Below are positions 1 to 5,574 of a DNA stretch of 5,715 nucleotides, piece by piece. Origin of the DNA: JAHJDO01 sp964437505. Lineage in GTDB: Bacteria > JAHJDO01. Below the pieces are notes generated by a model. That model ran no database searches and had not been told where the DNA came from. It saw only the letters and a list, made by a program, of their open reading frames with translations. Location of the stretch: the NCBI GenBank assembly GCA_964437505.1, contig CAYTGU010000035.1, positions 1 to 5,715 of the forward strand, given 5' to 3'. The translations under genes were made by a program, and so were the position numbers. How positions within the stretch are numbered: position 1 is the first letter of the stretch; every line of letters starts with the position of its first letter.

Positions 1-327
1 ATTAAGGTTGGTAATTTTTTTGAAGACACTATTCCCGAGCACTTTGAATTTGAAGAAAAGCAAATCTTCCCGAATATATTAAAGAAAGCAACAATAAACG
101 AGATAAAGTTAATAGAAGACTTACGGCAAGAGCACATCGATGTGCTTAAAAAGCTCGACCAACTTAAAAAAATAAGTTCTGAGTGCAGTCCTGAATCGGA
201 TAGGAAACAGATAGATACAGCAATAAATTTTAGCAGGGAAATATTACAGATAATAAATGACCATGCTTACAAAGAAGATATGAAATTATTTCCGCTTCTT
301 AAAAAATATGGTTTAGATTTAGAGTAA
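1..327 (+). CDS. Hemerythrin HHE-domain protein, 3' part (5' end outside window)
   Basis: The reading frame is open from the first base and encodes 108 residues before TAA, so the start lies upstream of the window. Counting from the first codon, the metal-binding pattern of the hemerythrin/HHE fold is visible: H14xxxE18 followed by an IFP turn, an EH pair (H45) opening the next helix, and H88xxxxD93 followed by LFP. In classical hemerythrin the corresponding ligands are H54/E58, one of H73/H77, and H101/D106, and the spacings match exactly for the first and last pairs. The first helix with its His must lie upstream. Only one His is seen where classical hemerythrin has two, which is common in the broader HHE family. 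Such proteins bind O2 or iron at a non-haem di-iron site in the cytoplasm, and roles include O2 sensing, storage and iron or NO stress. The 29-bp gap to the next gene suggests co-transcription. An internal GTG at 142 is not a credible start because the frame and motif continue upstream of it. Confidence 0.85.
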   Translation: MKVGNFFEDTIPEHFEFEEKQIFPNILKKATINEIKLIEDLRQEHIDVLKKLDQLKKISSECSPESDRKQIDTAINFSREILQIINDHAYKEDMKLFPLLKKYGLDLE

Positions 328-356
328 TAGGGTTTTTTGCACTTAGGGATAGCGTT

Positions 357-953
357 ATGAATATAAAAATAATCCTATTTATAATCGTGCTGATATTAAC
401 ATCTGTGGCGACAACCCTGATTTATCAGAATACTCAGCAGGCGGATATAAATTATTTTAAAGGACATAAATATTTTAAAAAGGGTTATTACAGTGAAGCC
501 ATTAAATTCTATAAAAAGGTACTCCTTATAGATCCGGCTCGTTTGGATGCGCTTACTGATTTAGCTCGTTGTTATCAATGGACCAAAAGATATGAACAAG
601 CGATTGACGCTTTCCGGAAATCCCTTCTAATTACGCCAGAGGATAATGAAATAAAGGAATCATTAGCTGAAACATACTCATGGGTTAAAGAATATAAGAA
701 AGCAATAAACCTTTACAGCGAGATTCTCGAAACTACGGATAACATAGATATCAAAAGAGAATTAGCGAAAGTCTATATATGGAGTAATCACTTTGAAGAA
801 GCAAAGGAGATTCTACTTGAAATTTTAAAAATAATCCCTGAAGACAAAAAGGCGAGGTTATTACTTGCCAGGGCAATGCAGTATTCAGGACAGTCAAAAC
901 AGGCTATTGAAATCTACAAGAAACTTTTAAAGGAGGCGAATGATAATGAATAA
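357..953 (+). CDS. Membrane-anchored TPR protein (periplasmic scaffold)
   Basis: The product is 198 residues. It has an N-terminal hydrophobic segment (about 4-23) preceded by a Lys, followed by about five tetratricopeptide repeats at roughly 29-62, 63-96, 97-129, 130-163 and 164-195. No good small-x-small cleavage site follows the hydrophobic stretch, so I read it as an inner-membrane signal anchor with the TPRs in the periplasm; a cleaved signal peptide is the alternative. Repeats 2-4 carry Trp at 75, 109 and 142, always at TPR position 13. The last two repeats (129-193) are about 58% identical (38 of 65, counted by hand) to the next gene product, showing duplication. The ATG at 357 has an AGGGA 7 nt upstream (345-349). 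The 3' end overlaps the next gene. The context of TPR-barrel and synthase genes suggests a scaffold in polysaccharide export, comparable in role to AlgK or the TPR region of BcsC/PgaA. That function is inferred. Confidence 0.85.
   Translation: MNIKIILFIIVLILTSVATTLIYQNTQQADINYFKGHKYFKKGYYSEAIKFYKKVLLIDPARLDALTDLARCYQWTKRYEQAIDAFRKSLLITPEDNEIKESLAETYSWVKEYKKAINLYSEILETTDNIDIKRELAKVYIWSNHFEEAKEILLEILKIIPEDKKARLLLARAMQYSGQSKQAIEIYKKLLKEANDNE
931..936 (+). promoter_or_regulatory. Strong Shine-Dalgarno (AGGAGG) that decides the start of the second TPR gene
   Basis: A perfect AGGAGG sits inside the end of the preceding gene. It lies 9 nt before the ATG at 946 but only 3 nt before the in-frame ATG at 940, so 946 is the better start. 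It is the most consensus-like ribosome binding site in the window and implies strong, coupled translation of the small periplasmic TPR protein. Confidence 0.8.
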
Positions 954-1350
954 AAGAAGGTTCATTGGTTGTAGGAAAGCAATTTTTTTGCTCTTTGGTT
1001 TTTGTGTTTTAATCAGTCCTTCTGTTTCGTTGGCAGCGGACACCAGTAAAGAAGAGATTAAAAAGTTCTTAGCTGAAAGCTATGCTGTCAGCGGTGATTA
1101 CGAAAATGCCATAAAGCAGTACAGAGAAATTTTAGAAAAAGAACCGGCGAATGTTGATATTCAAAGAGAATTAGCTAAAGTTTATATTTGGAATAAGCAA
1201 TATGACAAAGCGAAAGGAATCTTAAGAGTTATTCTAAAAAATAACCCCAAAGATTCCGAAGCAAAGCTATTGTTTGCAAAGGCATTGCAATATACAGGAG
1301 AGGTAAAAAAGGCCATTAAGATTTATAAAGAGCTGCTGCAGGAAAAATAG
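946..1350 (+). CDS. Small secreted periplasmic TPR protein
   Basis: From ATG 946 the product is 134 residues (136 if the in-frame ATG at 940 is used; spacing from AGGAGG favours 946). The N-terminus is a classic Sec signal peptide: MNKRR, a hydrophobic core around 12-24, then SVSLAAD with probable cleavage after A30 or A31. The mature protein is about 104 residues and consists almost entirely of three TPRs (roughly 35-68, 69-103, 104-134), with Trp82 at TPR position 13 in the middle repeat. Residues 69-133 match residues 129-193 of the upstream TPR protein (38 of 65 identical). Residues 37-97 match residues 29-89 of the downstream TPR-barrel protein (26 of 61, by hand). It therefore looks like a link between the two in sequence, and perhaps in space. 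There is no lipobox, so it is probably soluble in the periplasm. It overlaps the previous gene by 8 nt and is 18 bp from the next. A scaffold role in glycan export is inferred. Confidence 0.85.
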   Translation: MNKRRFIGCRKAIFLLFGFCVLISPSVSLAADTSKEEIKKFLAESYAVSGDYENAIKQYREILEKEPANVDIQRELAKVYIWNKQYDKAKGILRVILKNNPKDSEAKLLFAKALQYTGEVKKAIKIYKELLQEK

Positions 1351-1358
1351 ATTATATC

Positions 1359-1363
1359 AGGAG
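1359..1363 (+). promoter_or_regulatory. Shine-Dalgarno (AGGAG) supporting a GTG start
   Basis: AGGAG, extended as AGGAGAG, lies 5 nt before GTG 1369. It supports that non-ATG codon as the start of the TPR-barrel gene, which then begins directly with a signal peptide. Confidence 0.7.
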
Positions 1364-1368
1364 AGATT

Positions 1369-2880
1369 GTGAGAATTTTTTTTATAGTTCTAACGCTTTG
1401 TTTTTTGGTCTGTTCTTTCGTTTCATCTGCAGACGCAGTAGAAAATGAAGGAGAAATAAGGGCATTATTAGCTGATGTCTATATAGCAGACGGTGATTAT
1501 GAAAGCGCTGCGTCAGAGTATAGAGAAGTTTTAAAAAATGACCCAAAGAATATAAAAGCAAGGACTGCGCTTGCTGATATATTAAGCTGGAATAAGAAAT
1601 ACGACGAGGCATTAGAATTATACGATGAAATCCTTAAGGATAAAGAGTCTCCTGAGATAAGGCTGCAGAAGGCGCGTATTTTGGGTTGGGCCAGGGAGTA
1701 TGATAAATCACTAAAAGAATACAAGAGGATATTGGATTATAATTATAATGAGGTGATTGAAGTAGAGATGCTGGCCAAAAAAGCATATTGGAAGAACCGC
1801 ATCCAACACGCGATAAAATATTATCAAGAGCTTATAGAAAAAGATCCGGATAACGTAGAAGCAATGTTTGATTTAAGCCAAATTTATTCTTGGCAGTCCA
1901 TGTGGGAGAAAGCAATTGAAGAATACAAGAAGATACTTGATGTATCACCCAATCATTTTAGGGCAAAGGAGGGGCTCAGAAAAGTTGAGCTTATATCAAC
2001 GCATCTTTTTTCACAATCTGGTTATGAATTTTTCGAGGCAGATAGCCAAGACAGAGTAAATGACATCAAGAGGAATACCTTTTTCAATAAGTTGAGATAT
2101 CCCGTAGACTATAATTTTCAAATAGATGCGGAGTATAAGCTTACCAATAGAAGTTTTTCAGATTTTAGTGATGTGGTGGAGAATGAAGGGAGACTTGGAG
2201 TTAGTTATTTGAAAGCTCCTGACTGGCGGGTAAGCGCATTCTATGATTTTATTGATTATAATAAAGATATAGATACTGCGCACACATTTGGAGGCAATTT
2301 TAGTTTAAGGATTTTTGATATAGGTGTATCGCATTTCTCTTTTGAGAGGGAGCGTCTTGAGAATTCAAGCGCAGTTATAAGGGGTGATTATTACAGTGAT
2401 AATTATAAAGAGCGCTTGGATATAGATATAAGTAGAAGGCTTAAACTAGGCTTGGATTATCTATTTTCAAGTTATTCAGATGGAAATTATATATATGAAC
2501 CAGGGGTAGATCTTCTTTATTATATTTCTCTTGAACCCAGAAGGTTTAGCGTAAAATATAGATATTTCTACAGGACGTTTGATGAAAAAATGCCTGAATA
2601 TTTCTCACCGCATAGTTTCTGGACGAATAGAGTTAGTCTTAATTGGAGGCATTTCTTAAATAAAGAGGAGATATTCTTTGGAGCGGATGATTTATATTAT
2701 GATTTGGGTTATGATGTTTCTGTGGATTCAGGAGATATCGTCAGCCATAAATTTAGCGCCGGACTTAATTGGGATGTAAATAAAAGATTAAATTTCAACG
2801 TACAAGGGTCAATAACGAACACAAGCTGTGATGTTTATGAAGACAAAAGCGTGATGGCAACTACAAAGTATTATTTTTAA
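1369..2880 (+). CDS. TPR plus outer-membrane beta-barrel exopolysaccharide export protein (YaiO/PgaA/BcsC-like)
   Basis: The product is 503 residues, initiated at GTG 1369 behind a good Shine-Dalgarno. Residues 1-23 form a signal peptide with likely cleavage after ADA. About five TPRs follow (roughly 28-61, 62-94, 95-126, 127-161, 162-195). Trp at 74, 107, 141 and 175 occupies TPR position 13 in four consecutive repeats. From about 212 the character changes to alternating polar/hydrophobic strands rich in Tyr, Phe, Asp and Asn, ending in KYYF. A C-terminal Phe is the usual outer-membrane barrel signature. The barrel region of about 290 residues is close to the 16-stranded barrel of PgaA. N-terminal periplasmic TPRs joined to a C-terminal barrel is the architecture of PgaA, BcsC and YaiO. 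The repeated 'SW...YD.AL' pattern looks most like the YaiO family, recognised from memory. Proposed role: the outer-membrane pore for the glycan made by the adjacent glycosyltransferase, which starts 4 bp after this stop. Confidence 0.85.
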   Translation: MRIFFIVLTLCFLVCSFVSSADAVENEGEIRALLADVYIADGDYESAASEYREVLKNDPKNIKARTALADILSWNKKYDEALELYDEILKDKESPEIRLQKARILGWAREYDKSLKEYKRILDYNYNEVIEVEMLAKKAYWKNRIQHAIKYYQELIEKDPDNVEAMFDLSQIYSWQSMWEKAIEEYKKILDVSPNHFRAKEGLRKVELISTHLFSQSGYEFFEADSQDRVNDIKRNTFFNKLRYPVDYNFQIDAEYKLTNRSFSDFSDVVENEGRLGVSYLKAPDWRVSAFYDFIDYNKDIDTAHTFGGNFSLRIFDIGVSHFSFERERLENSSAVIRGDYYSDNYKERLDIDISRRLKLGLDYLFSSYSDGNYIYEPGVDLLYYISLEPRRFSVKYRYFYRTFDEKMPEYFSPHSFWTNRVSLNWRHFLNKEEIFFGADDLYYDLGYDVSVDSGDIVSHKFSAGLNWDVNKRLNFNVQGSITNTSCDVYEDKSVMATTKYYF

Positions 2881-2884
2881 AATT

Positions 2885-4414
2885 ATGAAGTTAACCAAAA
2901 GAAACATATTTACTGCATTAACATTGTTGGCAGTAATTGTCATTTTAGTTTATATTGTCGTTAGGACTACTCTATTTTTATTTTACACATACACGCCAAT
3001 TGAAAAATTATTTGCCATTATGCTTATATTTGGCGAATTTTTTGTGCTTTTGCATACCTTGGGTTATATATTTGATATTTTCAAGGTATTTAGGAAAGAA
3101 AACAGAGTCTATGAAGAAAACTTGAGAAAAAAAGGCAAAAACGAGCCATTTGTAGCTATACTGGTTGCTGCCAGGCATGAGCCTAAGGAAGTCTTAAAAA
3201 ATACATTCATAACTATTAATGCAATAAATTACAAAAACAAACAGGTTTATTTTTTAGATGACAGTTCGCTTGTAGAGTATCAAGAAGAGGCAGATGAATT
3301 AGCGCAGGAATTTGATTTAAAACTTTTTCGGCGAGAGGTCAGACGTGGAGCAAAGGCAGGTATTGTTAACGACTGCCTCAAAACATTGGACCAGAAATAT
3401 GTCGCAATATTCGATGCCGACCAAAATCCCATGCCTGATTTTCTGAATCCTCTGATACCTATATTGGAACACAATGACAAGCTCGCATTTGTCCAAACCC
3501 CGCAATTTTATTCTAACACAGAAGAAAACAGTGTTTCCAGAGGCGCTGCTTTCCAGCAGGCAGTATTTTATGAGTATATCTGCGAAGGAAAGAACACAGA
3601 TAATGCCATGTTTTGCTGCGGTACAAACGTTGTTTTTAGGCGGTCTGCTCTTATGGATGTAGGTGGTCTTGATGAGTCCACAGTTACAGAAGATTTTGCC
3701 ACATCAGTTAAGTTGCATAGTGATGGTTGGAAGTCTCTTTACTATCCCCATGTTTCTGTATTCGGAATGGGGCCTGTTGACCTAAACGGATATTTCAAAC
3801 AGCAGTTTCGCTGGGCAACGGGAACAATATCCGTTTTTAAAGCACTTATCTGGCGATTTTTCACAAAGCCATTTTCGTTAAAGCCGATGCAATGGTGGGA
3901 GTATCTTTTATCCAGCTCTTATTATTTAGTTGGCCTTGCATTTTTTTGCTTAATGATTTGCCCTGTAATATATCTTTTATTCAAAATACCTTCGTTTTTT
4001 GCTAAGCCCGAGATATATTTTTTGGCATTTATTCCGTATATAACACTTTCTATGGCTATATTTTATATGGTATTGGGAACGAGAAATTATAAAATTAAAG
4101 ACCTTTTTTTGGGTCAGCTTTTAGGTGCTTTAACCTTTACCGTGTATGTCCGCGGAGCGGTTTCAGCAATATTAGGATTCAAGACAACCTTTGGCATAAC
4201 AGAGAAGATTAAGGGACGGGCGTTACCTTATTTAAAACTTTGGCCGCAATTGGGCATGCTTTATTTGAGTTTTATAGCTTTGGTTTGGGGTATCAACAGG
4301 TTTGTTTACGAGAGAGATATAGCTATTTTGGTGAATGGATTTTGGGTATTATATCACTTTTTAATTCTATCCAGTGTGTTTTATTTTAATGGGGCGAAAG
4401 GTGAAAAACTTTAA
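2885..4414 (+). CDS. Inner-membrane processive family 2 glycosyltransferase (cellulose-synthase/BcsA-like polysaccharide synthase)
   Basis: The product is 509 residues. Two N-terminal membrane segments (about 10-32 and 41-64) precede a cytosolic GT2 domain (about 87-320), followed by roughly five C-terminal segments (about 341-366, 376-397, 408-430, 453-471, 481-500). Processive GT2 signatures appear in order: LDD (D125, D126), R154GAKAG, DAD (177-179), QTP (204-206), FCCGT (243-247, like FFCGS in BcsA), TED (268-270, catalytic base) and QQFRW (306-310, acceptor/product site). FGITEK (436-441) resembles the FxVTxK gating loop of BcsA. No PilZ domain follows, so direct c-di-GMP binding of the BcsA kind is not expected. 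The enzyme should polymerise a nucleotide-sugar and extrude the chain; donor and linkage cannot be read from the sequence. The ATG starts 4 bp after the barrel gene stop with no clear Shine-Dalgarno, suggesting translational coupling. YaiP of E. coli, a neighbour of YaiO, is a comparable pairing. Confidence 0.93.
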   Translation: MKLTKRNIFTALTLLAVIVILVYIVVRTTLFLFYTYTPIEKLFAIMLIFGEFFVLLHTLGYIFDIFKVFRKENRVYEENLRKKGKNEPFVAILVAARHEPKEVLKNTFITINAINYKNKQVYFLDDSSLVEYQEEADELAQEFDLKLFRREVRRGAKAGIVNDCLKTLDQKYVAIFDADQNPMPDFLNPLIPILEHNDKLAFVQTPQFYSNTEENSVSRGAAFQQAVFYEYICEGKNTDNAMFCCGTNVVFRRSALMDVGGLDESTVTEDFATSVKLHSDGWKSLYYPHVSVFGMGPVDLNGYFKQQFRWATGTISVFKALIWRFFTKPFSLKPMQWWEYLLSSSYYLVGLAFFCLMICPVIYLLFKIPSFFAKPEIYFLAFIPYITLSMAIFYMVLGTRNYKIKDLFLGQLLGALTFTVYVRGAVSAILGFKTTFGITEKIKGRALPYLKLWPQLGMLYLSFIALVWGINRFVYERDIAILVNGFWVLYHFLILSSVFYFNGAKGEKL

Positions 4415-5342
4415 CTATTTTCTGCTTATTATTGCCGTAGTAACTGCTGTCTTTTCCATATCTGCTTCAAGGAGAACAAAAAATTATTGCTCAATCGGCG
4501 CCTTCATAGCCGATAGACCTACTAAAAAAGCTATACAACAATTTCAGGCAGATTTTGGCAAAAAACCATATATGGTAATGGTTTTTGTGGATTGGAAAAA
4601 TTTTGTTGGCAATGAGATTATAAATGATGTTTATGCGATGGAGAGTGTTTTATTGGTAACATGGGAACCATGGTACTCCATAAATAAAGAGGGAATAAAT
4701 TACGATGCTGTTCTCTCAGGTAGTATGGATTCTTATATTAAAGATTTTGCAAAAGAATTAAAGCAGATAAATAAACCTGTTTTTTTAAGATTTGCTCATG
4801 AGATGAATGGAAGCTGGTACCCATGGTCAGCTTCAAAGATAGGCGCGCCAAAGTATATCGCAGTATACAGGTATATTAGAAAGGTTTTTGATGAACTTAA
4901 CGCAGACAATGTTAAATGGATTTTTTCCATAAATTGGGAAGATGTTCCTAAAGAGAATAGCTATATGAAGTGTTATCCTGGCAATGATTATGTGGATTTT
5001 ATCGGCGTAGACGGATATAATTGGGGCAATAGTAAGTCATGGAGCAGATGGATGAGTTTTAAAGAGATTTTTCAAAAGAGATACCAAGAGATAGTGGTAC
5101 ATTTTAATAAGCCAATAATTATTAGCGAATTTAGCACAACAGGCAGTGGAGGAAATAAGAGTGCATGGATAAGAGGAGCCATGAGCAGTATTAAGAAGAT
5201 GGAAAAAATAAAAGCATTTATTTTATTTAATATGGATAAAGAAACCGATTGGAGTTTTTCAGCAGATAAAGAATCTGGTAAGGAGCTGAGACTGCAATTA
5301 AAAGACAATTATTTTAAAGGCAAAGGTAGCTTACATGATTAA
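4389..5342 (+). CDS. Secreted GH26-like endo-beta-glycanase (mannanase/glucanase family)
   Basis: From ATG 4389 the product is 317 residues. Residues about 7-26 form a signal peptide core with a likely cut near ISA/SAS, so it acts in the periplasm or outside. GH26 features, numbered from this start: TWEPW at 91-95; FAHEMNGSWYPW at 135-146 with predicted acid/base E138 next to H137; GVDGYNWG at 206-213; ISEFS at 245-249 with predicted nucleophile E247; and FNMDKETDWSF at 280-290. The 109-residue gap between the two Glu is close to the 108 of Cellvibrio Man26A (E212, E320). GH26 members mostly cut beta-1,4-mannan, and some cut mixed-linkage beta-glucan or beta-1,3-xylan, with retention. Next to a polysaccharide synthase it probably trims or clears nascent glycan, as BcsZ does for cellulose. 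The start is uncertain: GTG 4374 and GTG 4401 are in frame. The gene overlaps the synthase end by 26 bp (14 bp if 4401). Substrate is inferred, not seen. Confidence 0.85.
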   Translation: MGRKVKNFNYFLLIIAVVTAVFSISASRRTKNYCSIGAFIADRPTKKAIQQFQADFGKKPYMVMVFVDWKNFVGNEIINDVYAMESVLLVTWEPWYSINKEGINYDAVLSGSMDSYIKDFAKELKQINKPVFLRFAHEMNGSWYPWSASKIGAPKYIAVYRYIRKVFDELNADNVKWIFSINWEDVPKENSYMKCYPGNDYVDFIGVDGYNWGNSKSWSRWMSFKEIFQKRYQEIVVHFNKPIIISEFSTTGSGGNKSAWIRGAMSSIKKMEKIKAFILFNMDKETDWSFSADKESGKELRLQLKDNYFKGKGSLHD

Positions 5343-5574
5343 TAAAGATAAATTATTGCGCATTTTAAAAGATGCTTATTATTCGGAAGAAGAGGGAGTT
5401 TTGATTTATACAAAACATCTTAACAGCGCTATTTTTTGGACAGGTTTAGATAAGGTCAAAGTGGAAAAGGCTAAAGAGATATTGAATGATTTAGCGAAAG
5501 ATACGATGGGGCATGGATCAATTGTTAAGAGTATGATTAACTATATCAAGGAGAGTAGCAAAAATGCTTTCTAA
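5335..5574 (+). CDS. Short ferritin-like (possible di-iron) two-helix protein
   Basis: The product is 79 residues with no signal peptide, so it is cytoplasmic. The pattern is a helical hairpin: helix A about 5-33 with E18-E20 and Y25/H28, a short loop around 34-40, then helix B about 41-74 with DTMGH (56-60). An acidic cluster plus Tyr on one helix and an acidic residue followed by His on the next is how half of a ferritin/rubrerythrin four-helix bundle looks. The usual ExxH is replaced by TxxH, with D56 one residue earlier, so metal binding is uncertain. Two such hairpins could dimerise into a full bundle. The ATG overlaps the hydrolase stop by 8 bp, with AAAGG 8 nt upstream (5322-5326); the 3' end overlaps the next gene by 11 bp. 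Alternatively it is simply a small helical protein of unknown function. The ferritin-like call rests on pattern and on the similar neighbour. Confidence 0.6.
   Translation: MINKDKLLRILKDAYYSEEEGVLIYTKHLNSAIFWTGLDKVKVEKAKEILNDLAKDTMGHGSIVKSMINYIKESSKNAF
5548..5553 (+). promoter_or_regulatory. Shine-Dalgarno (AAGGAG) for the last, truncated gene
   Basis: AAGGAG lies within the end of the preceding gene, 10 nt before ATG 5564. It supports a real gene starting there even though the window cuts it after 50 codons. Confidence 0.65.

Noticed and set aside
328..356. Terminator or regulatory hairpin between the hemerythrin and first TPR genes
   Set aside because: A T-run is present at 333-338, but no GC-rich inverted repeat precedes it, and the gap is only 29 bp.
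337..367. TTGCAC followed by TATAAA as a possible promoter before the first TPR gene
   Set aside because: The spacer is about 19 bp and the -10-like element falls inside the coding sequence after the ATG, so transcription would start within the gene. In AT-rich DNA such matches are expected by chance.
940..945. ATG at 940 as start of the second TPR protein
   Set aside because: It is only 3 nt from the AGGAGG, too close for efficient initiation; the in-frame ATG at 946 has ideal spacing.
946..1440. Possible lipoprotein signal peptides (Cys in the hydrophobic cores of the second TPR protein and the barrel protein)
   Set aside because: The residues before the Cys (Phe, Val or Leu at -1) do not fit a lipobox, and both proteins have better Ala-x-Ala type cleavage sites.
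1382..1724. Reverse-strand open frames opposite the TPR-barrel gene
   Set aside because: They overlap a well-supported signal peptide and TPR region, show no recognisable domain, and the operon is otherwise entirely on the + strand.
3280..3662. Reverse-strand and alternative-frame open frames inside the glycosyltransferase gene
   Set aside because: They lie across the catalytic GT2 motifs, have no recognisable features, and are explained as shadows of the real gene.
4374..4388. GTG at 4374 as start of the GH26-like protein
   Set aside because: It has no Shine-Dalgarno, is not ATG, and adds five residues (MCFIL) that lengthen the overlap without improving the signal peptide. ATG 4389 or GTG 4401 is more plausible.
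5072..5308. Reverse-strand open frame with hydrophobic stretch opposite the hydrolase gene
   Set aside because: It covers the GH26 nucleophile region of the real gene. The hydrophobic look is what AT-rich coding DNA gives when read antisense.
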